A stretch of 64,000 bases of DNA from an uncultured Eggerthellaceae bacterium. GTDB taxonomy: Bacteria; Actinomycetota; Coriobacteriia; Coriobacteriales; Eggerthellaceae. This document shows positions 9,157 to 17,746 of this stretch, piece after piece. The DNA lies in contig CAKUNS010000006.1 of the NCBI GenBank assembly GCA_934668515.1, forward strand, positions 4,250 through 68,249. Reading direction: 5' to 3'. Positions within the stretch are counted from its first letter, which is position 1, and each line of letters starts with the position of its first letter. The notes under the pieces are model-generated. The model ran no database searches. It was not told where the DNA came from and saw nothing but the letters and a program-made list of their open reading frames with translations. The translations under genes were made by a program, and so were the position numbers.

Positions 9157-9195
9157 GAAACGGCCGTCGTAGTGACGGCCGTTTCTGTATTGTTT
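9157..9195 (+). terminator. Terminator after leuA
   Basis: A perfect 12-bp stem (9157-9168 with 9174-9185, 5-nt loop) is followed by a T-rich tract. It separates leuA from the promoter of the rimP-nusA operon. Confidence 0.88.
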
Positions 9196-9222
9196 GTAGT
9201 TGCGCTATTTCTGATATAAAAT
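9194..9222 (+). promoter_or_regulatory. Predicted sigma-70-type promoter of the rimP-nusA operon
   Basis: TTGTAG (9194-9199), a 17-nt spacer and TAAAAT (9217-9222) match the housekeeping promoter pattern. They lie directly after the leuA terminator, ~135 nt before rimP. Transcription would start near 9229, so the leader hairpins that follow would be transcribed. Confidence 0.5.
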
Positions 9223-9238
9223 AAGCTCGTTACAAGGC

Positions 9239-9307
9239 AGCTTGGGTGTGTTTCCAGCAGCCAAGCTTTTCGATTCGAGGAAAGTGGGCATGTCCCGCTT
9301 TCTTTTT
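9239..9307 (+). promoter_or_regulatory. Leader hairpin and intrinsic terminator upstream of rimP-nusA
   Basis: A 7-bp perfect stem (9239-9245 with 9261-9267) is followed by a stronger hairpin, 9280-9288 with 9294-9302 (nine pairs including one G-U, 5-nt loop). Five T residues (9303-9307) come straight after. This intrinsic terminator sits between the predicted promoter and the first gene, 51 nt before rimP. Control by premature termination is inferred. NusA, encoded in this operon, is itself a factor that enhances termination. Confidence 0.65.
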
Positions 9308-9358
9308 GTATGTGCGCCTTGTTGGTGAATGCGGATTAGTTAAAGGAGGGGATCGAAC

Positions 9359-9829
9359 ATGTTAAGCGCTAAAGAGCAAGAGCTTTTCGACGCGCTTTCG
9401 CCGCGCGCCGATGCCGAGAAAATCGAGATCGTCACCGTCGAGGTGGTCGGGTCTAAAAAGGCCCCAACCATTAGGGTTTACATTGATACACCCGAAGGTG
9501 TGGGCTTCGACGAGCTTTCCGGTGCGCAGGTATGGATCAACGAGATCATGGACAAGCTCGATCCTTTTCCTGGTGCCTACACCCTTGAAGTCTCTTCGCC
9601 GGGTATCGATCGTCCGCTTCGCACTGCGGCTCATTTCCAGGCTCAGATCGGGTGCACTGCGGTTATCAAAACCAATAGCGCCATCGATGGTCGCTCGTCT
9701 TTCACCGGAACCATCGTTTCGGTAACCGACGAGGCAGTCCAGCTTTCAATCAACGACGAACAGTTCACTATTCCCCTTGATGCCGTGAAGCGCGCGCATC
9801 TTAAGGGCGAGATCGATTTCAACTCTTAG
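9359..9829 (+). CDS. rimP: Ribosome maturation factor RimP
   Basis: RimP helps assemble the 30S ribosomal subunit. The 156-residue product has the expected two-domain layout: an N-terminal domain with VTVEVVGSKKAPTIRVYID (about 23-41) and the family signature YTLEVSSPGIDRPLR (about 74-88), then a C-terminal SH3-like domain. Start at ATG 9359 with a very strong AAAGGAGGGG site. It heads the conserved rimP-nusA-ylxR-infB-rbfA order. Confidence 0.95.
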   Translation: MLSAKEQELFDALSPRADAEKIEIVTVEVVGSKKAPTIRVYIDTPEGVGFDELSGAQVWINEIMDKLDPFPGAYTLEVSSPGIDRPLRTAAHFQAQIGCTAVIKTNSAIDGRSSFTGTIVSVTDEAVQLSINDEQFTIPLDAVKRAHLKGEIDFNS

Positions 9830-9841
9830 GAAAGGATGATC

Positions 9842-11053
9842 ATGGCCACTTCTGAACTTATTGAAGCCCTGCAGATGCTCGCTCACGAGCGTAAGATCGA
9901 CGAGTTCTATCTCATCGAGCGTTTGGAGGAGTCTCTGGCGAAAAGCTACCAGCACATCCTTGACCTTGAGTGGGATGCCCGCGTCACCATCGATCGTGAA
10001 ACCGGCAAGATCTATGTCTATGAGCTTGTTCCCGTAGGCGAGCCCGACGAGGAAACCGGCGAGTATTCCGAGTTCGAGGAACGCGACGTCACCCCTGGCG
10101 ACGTAAGCCGCATTGCTGCACAAAATGCAAAGAGCGTTATCTCCTCCATCGTCCGCGATGCTGGTCGTCAGTCCATTTACGAAGAGTTCTCTCATCGTAT
10201 CGGCGATCTGGTCACTGGCACCGTTCTTCAGGGCACGCCCGACTTCACCATTATCAAGATCCGCGACGGCGTCGAGGCTGAGCTGCCTCATTACGATAAG
10301 ACCCGCTCTCCCAAGGAGCTCAACGAGCGTCCTGCCGGCGAGCGTTATCGTCACAACCAGCGCCTGAAGGTACTTATCATCGACGTTCGCGATCCCTCTT
10401 CCGACGAACCTCGTCAGCGCGGCGAACAGTCTCGCCCGCCCATCGTGGTTTCTCGTACCCACCCCGATTTGATTCGTCGCCTTTTCGAGATCGAAGTCCC
10501 CGAGATCTACGACGGTTTGGTTGAAGTCAAGAGCATCGCTCGCGAGCCCGGTATCCGTTCCAAGGTTGCCGTTCATTCTCGCGAGGCCAACCTTGATCCC
10601 GTTGGCGCATGCGTCGGCCCCAAGGGTTCTCGCGTTCGCATGGTTGTCGAGGAGCTTCACAACGAGCGCGTAGATGTCATTCAGTGGAGCGCCGATCCCG
10701 CCCGTTACGTCGCTAATGCTCTTTCACCCGCTAAGGTCACTAGCGTGACCATTGATGAAGAGAAGCATTATGCCACGGTCGTGGTCAACGACGATCAGCT
10801 TTCCCTGGCTATCGGCAAAGAGGGTCAGAACGCACGTCTTGCTGCTCGCCTTACCGGTTGGCACATCGACATCAAGAGCACTTCCTTCTTGGGTCAGTCT
10901 TTGCTCGAAGACACCGACGATCCCGTTGCCGAGGAGCAAGTCGAGGAGGTACCCGAGTTCTGCGCTTTCGAGAACGAGGATGGCACCCGCTGCCGCAATC
11001 ACGCCCGTCCTGGTAGCCGCTTCTGCGGTATCCACGCGGACATGGAAGAGTAG
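9842..11053 (+). CDS. nusA: Transcription termination/antitermination factor NusA with a Cys/His tail
   Basis: NusA binds RNA polymerase and nascent RNA and modulates pausing, termination and antitermination. ATG 9836 lies directly on the ribosome binding site, whereas ATG 9842 sits 7 nt from AGGAAAGGA, so 9842 is used (403 residues). Domains: N-terminal polymerase-binding domain (1-130), S1 domain (about 135-205) and two KH domains (about 215-345) with VGACVGPKGSRVRMVVEEL and LAIGKEGQNARLAARLTGW. The last ~32 residues are unusual: CAFENEDGTRC, then HARPGSRFCGIH, a Cys/Cys/Cys/His arrangement that looks like a zinc-binding knuckle. The E. coli-type C-terminal acidic repeats are absent. Confidence 0.96.
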   Translation: MATSELIEALQMLAHERKIDEFYLIERLEESLAKSYQHILDLEWDARVTIDRETGKIYVYELVPVGEPDEETGEYSEFEERDVTPGDVSRIAAQNAKSVISSIVRDAGRQSIYEEFSHRIGDLVTGTVLQGTPDFTIIKIRDGVEAELPHYDKTRSPKELNERPAGERYRHNQRLKVLIIDVRDPSSDEPRQRGEQSRPPIVVSRTHPDLIRRLFEIEVPEIYDGLVEVKSIAREPGIRSKVAVHSREANLDPVGACVGPKGSRVRMVVEELHNERVDVIQWSADPARYVANALSPAKVTSVTIDEEKHYATVVVNDDQLSLAIGKEGQNARLAARLTGWHIDIKSTSFLGQSLLEDTDDPVAEEQVEEVPEFCAFENEDGTRCRNHARPGSRFCGIHADMEE

Positions 11054-11065
11054 GCGGTTTCAACT

Positions 11066-11356
11066 ATGACCCAGGCAACCGTCACGAAACGGGAGCGCAC
11101 TTGCATCTCTTGCGGAGCTAAAAGCGATAAGCTTACGCTGATGCGCATCGTTCGTCGTGCGGACGGCTCTGTTGAATTCGACCCCACGGGTAGGATTCCG
11201 GGCCGCGGTGCATATGTTTGCTCCGTCGATTGCCTGACCAAGGCGCTTGCAAGCAATAAGTTGCAGCGCGCTTTGAAAACCAATGTCACTGACGATGATG
11301 CGGAGCGAATCGCGAGTGCTGTTCGATCTGCCGCGATTGAAGCTTCGATCCGATAG
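11066..11356 (+). CDS. YlxR/RnpM-family RNA-binding protein
   Basis: The 96-residue product belongs to the YlxR (DUF448) family, normally encoded between nusA and infB, as here. Bacillus and Clostridium members bind RNA; one has been described as an RNase P modulator. The motifs are TCISCGAKSDK (residues 12-22), the core RGAYVCSVDCL (about 46-56) and a basic surface. The Cys pairs C13/C16 and C51/C55 are all present. It lies 12 nt after nusA and 8 nt before infB. The exact role in this organism is not shown. Confidence 0.9.
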   Translation: MTQATVTKRERTCISCGAKSDKLTLMRIVRRADGSVEFDPTGRIPGRGAYVCSVDCLTKALASNKLQRALKTNVTDDDAERIASAVRSAAIEASIR

Positions 11357-11364
11357 GAGTTTAT

Positions 11365-14118
11365 ATGCCGGGAATGCGCGTACATGAGCTTGCGAAGGAG
11401 TACGGTTTGTCCAGCAAGGACATGCTTGACCGCCTTCGCGATATGAAAATCCCTGCTAAAAGCCACGCCAGCATGCTTGGTGATGCTTACGTGCAGAAAA
11501 TCCGTAAGGAAATGGGCCCTGCTTCCGTTGAGGGCGACGTTGAGGAAGGCGTAGCCGTCAACACCGTCGAGGCCGAAGAGCTTGAGGCTAAGAAGAAGGC
11601 CGAAGAGGAGGAGCGCGTTCGTCGAGAGGCTGTCGAGAAGGAGCGTGCCCGCCGCGAGGCCGAGCGCGCAAAGCGCAAGGAAAGCAAGGATGCCGTGAGC
11701 GCCGAAGCCGAGCCTAAGAAGCCTGCTCCCTCTTCCGACAGCCCCTTTAAGAGCCTCGAAGCTCAGATTGCTGACGAGAAAGAACGTGTCCGTCGTGAGC
11801 GCGAGGCTGCTGCTGCGCGTGCCCGTGCCGAAGCCCTTGCCAAGGACGTTGCCAAGAAGCAGGCCGTTGAAGAGGCTATTCGTATGCGCCAAGGTGGTCA
11901 TAAGGCTGCTGCTCAGGCTGAATCCCGTCCTGCAGCCAAGCCCGCTCCTGCAGCGCCTGCTGCTAAGAAGTCCCGTGGATTCGATTCGCTTCTTTCGCAG
12001 ATCGAATCCGAGCAGAAGCGCATTCAAGAGCAGAAGGCGCAGAGCAAAGAGGCTGGCAAGCGTCAGAATGCCCATAATAACAACAATGGTAAACCTGCCA
12101 AGAAGAAGCATCACAACGGCGAGCAGGTAGTCCCTGAGCTTGAGAACGTCGGTACCGAAGAAGATCGTTACGCAAAGATGGCCGTTCAGGTCGAGAAGCT
12201 TCAGCGTGATAAGGTTCTTGCCGAGGCGCGTGCAGCCGTTGCTGCCGCTACCACCAACGAGGCCAATACCGGTCGTCGTAAGACGCGCACGGAAAAGCGC
12301 GAGGCCGAGGCTCGCGAGAAGGCGCAGCAGCAGGCAATTCAGCATGGCATCGACCCCAGTCTGGTTCTCGACGAATCTGTCGTCGAAATCCCGCAGGGTG
12401 CAACGGTTGCCAAGTTCGCCGAGCTTTTGGGCGTTGGTCCCAACGAGGTTATCAAGCGCTTGTTCATGCTTGGCCAGGTTCTGACTCTTACTCAGTCCAT
12501 GCCTGACGACCTTGTCGAGCTCATTGCTGACGACATGGGTCGCAAGGTCCGTGTCGTGTCGCCCGAGGAAGAGTACGCCGTTGTTTACAACGACACCGAA
12601 GACGACCTGCTTCCGCGTCCACCTGTCGTTACTGTCATGGGCCATGTTGACCACGGCAAAACCTCGCTGCTTGACGCGATCCGCAACACCGGCGTTGCCA
12701 TGGGCGAGGCTGGCGGCATCACTCAGCACATCGGCGCTTCCGTCGTTACCATCAACGGTCAGCAGATCACCTTCATCGACACTCCTGGTCACGAGGCATT
12801 CACTGCAATGCGCGCTCGTGGTGCTCAGGTTACCGACGTCATCGTCTTGGTCGTCGCCGCCGACGACGGTGTCATGCCGCAGACCATTGAGGCCGTGAAC
12901 CATGCTAAGGCCGCAAACGTGCCTATCGTCGTTGCCGTCAACAAGATCGATAAGCCCGGTGCGAACCCCGACCGCGTTCGTCAGGAGCTCACCGAGTACG
13001 GCGTTGTTCCGGAAGAGTGGGGCGGCACGAACATGTTCGTCGAGGTCTCCGCTAAGAAGAAGATCAACATCGACGGTTTGCTTGAGACCATCCTGCTTCA
13101 GGCCGAGGTTCTCGAGCTTAAGGCAAATCCGAACGCTCTGGCTTCTGGCTTCGTTATCGAGGCGAATTTGGACAAGGGCCGAGGTCCCGTTGCCACCGTC
13201 CTGGTTCAACGCGGCACCCTGCATTCCGGCGATGTCGTCGTTGCGGGCACCTCGTATGGTCGCGTTCGCGCTTTGATCGATCCGAAGGGCGCTCATGCGT
13301 CTCAGGCCAAGCCCGCCGATCCTGTTGAGATCCTTGGTCTGAACAGCGTTCCCACCGCAGGTGATGAGTTCCGTGTTTTCGAGGACGAGCGCGATGCTCG
13401 TAAGCTCGCCGAGGAGCGTGCCTTGCGCGAGCGTCTTGCCGAGCAGACCAACAAGTCTCACATGAGCCTGGATGATCTGTTCAGCCGCATCGAAGAGGGC
13501 AAGCAGACCGACCTGAACCTTATCGTGAAGGCCGACGTTCAGGGTTCCATCGAGGCTCTGCGCGATGCTTTCGACAAGATGGATCAATCCGAGGTCCGCA
13601 TCAACATCGTTCACTCTGCTGTTGGTGGCATCACCGAGACCGACGTCACCCTTGCTGCTGCATCTGACGCCATCATCATCGGCTTCAATGTTCGTCCTAC
13701 GGGCAAGTCCAAGCAGCAGGCTGAGAAGGAGAAGGTCGACATCAGGCTTTACCGCGTCATCTACCAGGCTATCGAAGACATCAATGCCGCACGAGTCGGC
13801 CTGCTGTCTCCCGATATCGTCGAAGAGGACACCGGTACCGCCGAGGTTCGCGAGCTCTTCCGTGTTCCCAAGGTTGGTGTCATCGCGGGCTGCTACGTTA
13901 CTGAGGGCGAGATTCATCGTGACGACAAGGTTCGCATCGTCCGTAACGGCACGGTTATCTTCGACGGCAAGCTCGGTTCCATGCGTCGTTTCAAAGACGA
14001 CGTTAAATCGGTCAAGCAGAACTACGAGTGCGGTCTTGGCATCGAGGGCTACCAGGATCTCAAGATCGGTGACTTCATTGAAGGCTACGTCGTCAAAGAG
14101 GTTGAGCGTACCGAGTAG
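11365..14118 (+). CDS. infB: Translation initiation factor IF-2
   Basis: IF-2 is the GTPase that brings initiator fMet-tRNA to the 30S subunit and promotes subunit joining. The 917-residue product has a short IF2-N domain (1-55) and a long, highly charged Ala/Glu/Lys/Arg-rich linker (about 60-320, likely helical or disordered). A second IF2-N region follows (about 330-385), then the G domain: GHVDHGKTS (about 426-434), DTPGHEAF (about 472) and NKID (about 525). Domains II-IV follow. The ATG has TAGGAG five nt upstream. Co-operonic with nusA, as in most bacteria. Confidence 0.98.
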   Translation: MPGMRVHELAKEYGLSSKDMLDRLRDMKIPAKSHASMLGDAYVQKIRKEMGPASVEGDVEEGVAVNTVEAEELEAKKKAEEEERVRREAVEKERARREAERAKRKESKDAVSAEAEPKKPAPSSDSPFKSLEAQIADEKERVRREREAAAARARAEALAKDVAKKQAVEEAIRMRQGGHKAAAQAESRPAAKPAPAAPAAKKSRGFDSLLSQIESEQKRIQEQKAQSKEAGKRQNAHNNNNGKPAKKKHHNGEQVVPELENVGTEEDRYAKMAVQVEKLQRDKVLAEARAAVAAATTNEANTGRRKTRTEKREAEAREKAQQQAIQHGIDPSLVLDESVVEIPQGATVAKFAELLGVGPNEVIKRLFMLGQVLTLTQSMPDDLVELIADDMGRKVRVVSPEEEYAVVYNDTEDDLLPRPPVVTVMGHVDHGKTSLLDAIRNTGVAMGEAGGITQHIGASVVTINGQQITFIDTPGHEAFTAMRARGAQVTDVIVLVVAADDGVMPQTIEAVNHAKAANVPIVVAVNKIDKPGANPDRVRQELTEYGVVPEEWGGTNMFVEVSAKKKINIDGLLETILLQAEVLELKANPNALASGFVIEANLDKGRGPVATVLVQRGTLHSGDVVVAGTSYGRVRALIDPKGAHASQAKPADPVEILGLNSVPTAGDEFRVFEDERDARKLAEERALRERLAEQTNKSHMSLDDLFSRIEEGKQTDLNLIVKADVQGSIEALRDAFDKMDQSEVRINIVHSAVGGITETDVTLAAASDAIIIGFNVRPTGKSKQQAEKEKVDIRLYRVIYQAIEDINAARVGLLSPDIVEEDTGTAEVRELFRVPKVGVIAGCYVTEGEIHRDDKVRIVRNGTVIFDGKLGSMRRFKDDVKSVKQNYECGLGIEGYQDLKIGDFIEGYVVKEVERTE

Positions 14119-14159
14119 TAAAAGGCTTTCGTGCTACCGAGGGCAGTTGCATCACATCA

Positions 14160-14195
14160 GACGGGCATCCTGTAAGATAGGGGTGCCCGTCTTTT
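14160..14195 (+). terminator. Intrinsic terminator between infB and rbfA
   Basis: Stem 14160-14167 with 14184-14191 (8 bp perfect, extended by inner pairs) is followed by TTTT at 14192-14195 and then the rbfA ribosome binding site. It lies inside an otherwise continuous operon, so it probably reduces rather than abolishes downstream expression. Confidence 0.65.
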
Positions 14196-14216
14196 CGAAT
14201 GAGATAGGAATCAATC

Positions 14217-14597
14217 ATGAAACAGAACTCTTCGAGCCGCCGTGTTAACGAGCAGGCACGCCAGGTTATCGCCGAGATCTTGATGTTCGAGGTCTCCGAT
14301 CCGCGTTTGAGCATGGTCACCATCACCGGCTGCGAGGTTAGCTTTGACCGTAGCGTGTGCAACGTGTACTACACCGCTGACAAGAAATCGTACAAAGGCG
14401 CTCAGGAAGCTTTTGAGAAAGCTTCCGGCCGAATTCGCACGCTGATGGGCAAGAAGCTCTCGTGGCGTGTTGCCCCCGAGCTTCGCTTCTTCCTTGACGG
14501 CAGCGTCGATCAGGCGGAGCGTATTGCCATCGCCATTGCCGCCGAGCGTAAGCGCAACGAAGGCTCGCCTTCTTCGAACGAGGCGCGTGAGGATTAG
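14217..14597 (+). CDS. rbfA: 30S ribosome-binding factor A
   Basis: RbfA is a KH-like protein that binds immature 30S subunits and helps 16S rRNA 5'-end maturation. The 126-residue product has the family N-terminus (RRVNEQARQVIAEIL), EVSDPRLSMVTITGCEVS, and the C-terminal WRVAPELRFFLDGSVD signature. ATAGGA precedes the ATG. An intrinsic terminator separates it from infB. Confidence 0.96.
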   Translation: MKQNSSSRRVNEQARQVIAEILMFEVSDPRLSMVTITGCEVSFDRSVCNVYYTADKKSYKGAQEAFEKASGRIRTLMGKKLSWRVAPELRFFLDGSVDQAERIAIAIAAERKRNEGSPSSNEARED

Positions 14598-14601
14598 GTC
14601 T

Positions 14602-15627
14602 ATGGCAACGACCCCTCAGACTAATTCTACTTTAGAGGATATCGCGCAGGTCATTCGAGCCAACAACTCGTTTGCCCTGTGCGGTCATGTAAGCCCCGAT
14701 GGAGATTGCCTTGGCTCTCAGCTGGCGCTGCACCACACCCTAAAGGCTTTGGGTAAAGAATCCACGCTGCTTCTTGTGCGTGACGATGCCATTGATCAGA
14801 AGCTTACATTCATGCCGGGTGCGGACGAATTCGTTCCTGCTCAGCAGGTGTTGGACAAGTTGCCTGAAACAGGTCGAGCCTTCGATGTGTTCATTGGTTT
14901 AGATGTGCCCAAGCGCGATCGCGTCGGCCAAGCGGCTTGCTCGATTCTTGACCGTTGTGCTGACTCCGTTACGATCGATCATCATGCTGAACCTACGACC
15001 ATGGCGAACCATGTTCATGTCCAGCCAGATTCTGCTTCGACCAGCATCATAGTGTGGTGGCTTTGCAAGCTTCTTCTGAACACGCCGCCTGTTGACTCTG
15101 CCGTGTGCGCGTATACGGGCTTGGTCACCGACACGGGCTGTTTCCAGTTTCAGAACACCAACACCGAAGCGTTCCTTGCTGCGGCCGATCTGGCTGCAGC
15201 CGGAGTTAAGCCTTCTGAAGTATCGCGCGAGATCACGCAGAACGAATCTCTTGCGGCAATGAAGCTTCAATCGCTTGCCATTGAACGCATGATCCTTCTT
15301 CAGAACGGGCAAATCGCCCTTTCATGGATCACCGCTGATGACATGCGTGGTTTAAATGCTCAGAAGGCTGACGCCGATGGCGTGGTTGGCGCACTCAGGT
15401 CCATTCGTGGTGTTCGCGTTGCATGTGCATTGCGCGAGCAGGATGGGGAAGTGCGAGGAAACCTTCGCTCTAAGGACGATTCCGATGTCTCCGTAGTCGC
15501 ACGTGAGTTCGATGGTGGTGGTCATCGCGGAGCTTCCGGCTTCAAGTTGAAACTACCGATGGAAGAAGCCGTTTCTGCAATTGAAGATCGTCTTTCACGA
15601 TTTGATTTCGATCAGAGGGATGCGTAA
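14602..15627 (+). CDS. nrnA: DHH-family phosphoesterase (NrnA-type nanoRNase/pAp phosphatase)
   Basis: The frame is open from 14467 inside rbfA, but the ATG at 14602, four nt after the rbfA stop, fits the family N-terminus. The product (341 residues) has DHH motifs: HVSPDGDCLGSQLAL (about 29-43) and the central DHH at 126-128. The C-terminal DHHA1 domain carries DGGGHRGASGF. NrnA enzymes degrade 2-5-nt RNAs and in some species dephosphorylate pAp. It lies between rbfA and truB, a common place in Gram-positives and Actinobacteria. Its stop shares a base with the truB start. Confidence 0.92.
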   Translation: MATTPQTNSTLEDIAQVIRANNSFALCGHVSPDGDCLGSQLALHHTLKALGKESTLLLVRDDAIDQKLTFMPGADEFVPAQQVLDKLPETGRAFDVFIGLDVPKRDRVGQAACSILDRCADSVTIDHHAEPTTMANHVHVQPDSASTSIIVWWLCKLLLNTPPVDSAVCAYTGLVTDTGCFQFQNTNTEAFLAAADLAAAGVKPSEVSREITQNESLAAMKLQSLAIERMILLQNGQIALSWITADDMRGLNAQKADADGVVGALRSIRGVRVACALREQDGEVRGNLRSKDDSDVSVVAREFDGGGHRGASGFKLKLPMEEAVSAIEDRLSRFDFDQRDA

Positions 15628-16643
15628 TGAAACGTGGTTCATCAGGTCTTTCACTGATTGTTGGTATCCGCAAACCCGTTGATGTCACTTCTCACGATGT
15701 CGTCAACCGCGTTCGTCGCATCATGGGGGAGAAGCGCGTTGGTCATACTGGTACGCTCGATCCTATGGCTACGGGCGTTTTGCCTATTTGTATAGGCCCT
15801 GCTACTAGGCTTGACAAATATATGGTAGGCCACGATAAAACCTATCGTGCCACTATCACGTTCGGTTCTCAAACAAATACCGACGATGCAAAAGGCGAGG
15901 TTGTGAAACAAGCCTTTGTCCCGACTGAAATTGGCGAGAGGGATTTTGCCTTAGGTGTTCTTCAGGGATTGGTCGGCGTTCATATGCAGGTGCCTCCTGC
16001 GTTTTGCGCGGTAAAGATCAACGGCCAACCTGCCTATAAAAGGATGCGAGCTGGCGAGGAAGTGGAACTCGAGGCTCGTCAGATCGAGGTCTATTCCGCC
16101 GAGCTGGTAAATTTTACTGAGGCTTCTTCCGTGGATGGGTCTCATGATTCGGTTTCGTGGATCGTGGATTTGTCGGTTTCTAAAGGCACGTTCATTCGTT
16201 CTATTGCGCGAGACCTGGGACAGCAACTCGGCACGTGCGCTCACTTGTCCGGTCTTGCACGTATGAGTGCAGGTGGAATCTCGTTGGACGAGTGCGTTTC
16301 ATTGGAATCGCTTGAGAATTTAAAAGAATCCGCGGCGCTTGATCCCGTTCGTGTGCTGGGCTTTCGCTTTGCATATGCCGACAATCGCGCCGATTCCGTC
16401 TCCAATGGCGCAGCACTTTCCCCTGATGACGTAACTTTATACGAATCGCTGGCAAGCGAAGCCGACGATTCGCTTTGCGCATGCTGTGCGACTGAACTTG
16501 CGAAGAGTCAAACGCCTCCAGTTGATGGAGAGCTGATTTGCGTTTTGGTAGAGAACAAATTGAAGGGCGTGTATCGATATGACAGTCGGTATCGCTGTTG
16601 GAAATCTGATTGCGTGTTTGCGGTAGGTGTGTCTCGTGGCTGA
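15627..16643 (+). CDS. truB: tRNA pseudouridine-55 synthase
   Basis: TruB makes pseudouridine 55 in the T loop of tRNAs. The 338-residue product carries the catalytic motif GHTGTLDPMATGVLP (Asp about residue 45), YRATITFG, the KINGQPAYKRMRAGEEV segment and VSKGTFIRSIARDLG. The C-terminal ~100 residues are less conserved and include a Cys-containing stretch (about 280-295) that I do not recognise. The start overlaps the nrnA stop (TAATG) and the end overlaps ribF. Confidence 0.95.
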   Translation: MKRGSSGLSLIVGIRKPVDVTSHDVVNRVRRIMGEKRVGHTGTLDPMATGVLPICIGPATRLDKYMVGHDKTYRATITFGSQTNTDDAKGEVVKQAFVPTEIGERDFALGVLQGLVGVHMQVPPAFCAVKINGQPAYKRMRAGEEVELEARQIEVYSAELVNFTEASSVDGSHDSVSWIVDLSVSKGTFIRSIARDLGQQLGTCAHLSGLARMSAGGISLDECVSLESLENLKESAALDPVRVLGFRFAYADNRADSVSNGAALSPDDVTLYESLASEADDSLCACCATELAKSQTPPVDGELICVLVENKLKGVYRYDSRYRCWKSDCVFAVGVSRG

Positions 16644-17565
16644 AATTATCTATTCGACTGATGACTTTTCAAACCTTGACGTTCTTCAGTCAAGCGTATG
16701 CTGTTTCGGCGTGTTCGATGGCGTTCATGTCGGGCATCAGTTTCTTATTCGCCAAACGATCGATTCCGCATCGCAACAGGGCGTGAGATCTGCGGTGATC
16801 ACTTTCGACATCGATCCTGATGAGCTTTTCAAGCGCAAGGGATTCGTGAAGCTCATGAGTAATGAGAAGCGCATCGAAGCACTGGCTGATAGCGGCGTGG
16901 ATCTTATTGTCGTGCTTCCGTTCTCACGCGAATTCGCCGCCCAGAGTCCTACTGAGTTTTTGAACAGCACCTTCAACAGCGGTGTGCCTGTTGAATTGCA
17001 CGTCGGCTCGGATTTTCGTTTCGGCTGCAAGGCCGCTGGCACGGTTTCGGACCTTATCGTTTGGGGCGCTCATCACGATATGCGTGTTGTCGGTCACGAC
17101 CTCGAAACCGCACTGGGCACGGTTGTGTCTGCTACGCGCATTCGCACGCTCCTTGAGGATGGCTCCAACATCGGTCAGGTTAACGAGCTTCTTGGTCGTC
17201 CATATTGCATGAGCGGCCGCGTTGAGCAAGGGCGCAAAGAAGGCCGCGATATGGGATTCCGTACGGCTAATGTTTTCGTTCCGATCAACCTTCGCGCGCT
17301 TGCCCCGGGTGTTTTCGGCGCTTATGCATTTGTGGAAGGCCATCGCTATAAAGCTGCGGTCTCTGTCGGGGTTTCGCCTATGTTCGCCGATGAGACACAG
17401 GCGTATTGCGAAGCTCACCTCCTGGACTTCGAAGGCGACATCTACGGCGATGTAGTCGATATCGACTTCATCGAATGGCTTCGTCCCATGATGAAATTCT
17501 CAAGCGTAGAGGAACTTATCTCCACCGTCATGGGGAACATCGACTGGGTTCGTAACAACCTTTAG
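16636..17565 (+). CDS. ribF: Bifunctional riboflavin kinase/FAD synthetase
   Basis: RibF phosphorylates riboflavin to FMN and adenylylates it to FAD. The GTG at 16636 has GGTAGG eight nt upstream and is preferred to the in-frame GTG at 16627; the product then has 309 residues. The N-terminal nucleotidyltransferase domain has FGVFDGVHVGHQFLI (about 24-38) and VSATRIRTLLEDG. The C-terminal kinase domain has GFRTANVFV and the family's KAAVSVGVSPMF segment. It overlaps the 3' end of truB by 8 nt, the usual truB-ribF pairing, and ends the operon. Confidence 0.94.
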   Translation: MAEIIYSTDDFSNLDVLQSSVCCFGVFDGVHVGHQFLIRQTIDSASQQGVRSAVITFDIDPDELFKRKGFVKLMSNEKRIEALADSGVDLIVVLPFSREFAAQSPTEFLNSTFNSGVPVELHVGSDFRFGCKAAGTVSDLIVWGAHHDMRVVGHDLETALGTVVSATRIRTLLEDGSNIGQVNELLGRPYCMSGRVEQGRKEGRDMGFRTANVFVPINLRALAPGVFGAYAFVEGHRYKAAVSVGVSPMFADETQAYCEAHLLDFEGDIYGDVVDIDFIEWLRPMMKFSSVEELISTVMGNIDWVRNNL

Positions 17566-17618
17566 CTGATACCTTTCATCCGCGTTCCGTTTTAGGTTGA
17601 TGCTGCTGCATATTTCCG

Positions 17619-17711
17619 TTTCTAAACCGTTTCAAATAATCTACAATTAGTTTGTTTGTGTCTCACGCCTTCCGATGCGCGTTTCCGGCTTTGATAACTG
17701 GCCGAAAACGC
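17619..17711 (+). promoter_or_regulatory. hppA upstream region: possible promoter and leader hairpin
   Basis: TACAAT (17642-17647) preceded at 17 nt by TTTCTA (17619-17624) is a weak promoter candidate. A hairpin (17679-17689 with 17701-17711, one mismatch) follows in the leader, ~35 nt before the hppA start. It has no T tract, so it is not a clear terminator. Confidence 0.3.
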
Positions 17712-17746
17712 TTATCTAAGGCAGATCGAATACCAAGGAGGTAATC

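Noticed and set aside
9194..9358. tRNA gene ahead of nusA (as metY in E. coli)
   Set aside because: The two hairpins do not form a cloverleaf, and no T-loop GTTCRANNC segment is present.
10999..13917. 972-codon open frame on the minus strand opposite infB
   Set aside because: It mirrors the codon bias of infB, has no family resemblance and no ribosome binding site. The same effect gives long false frames opposite hppA (17663-19918) and carB (39891-41483).
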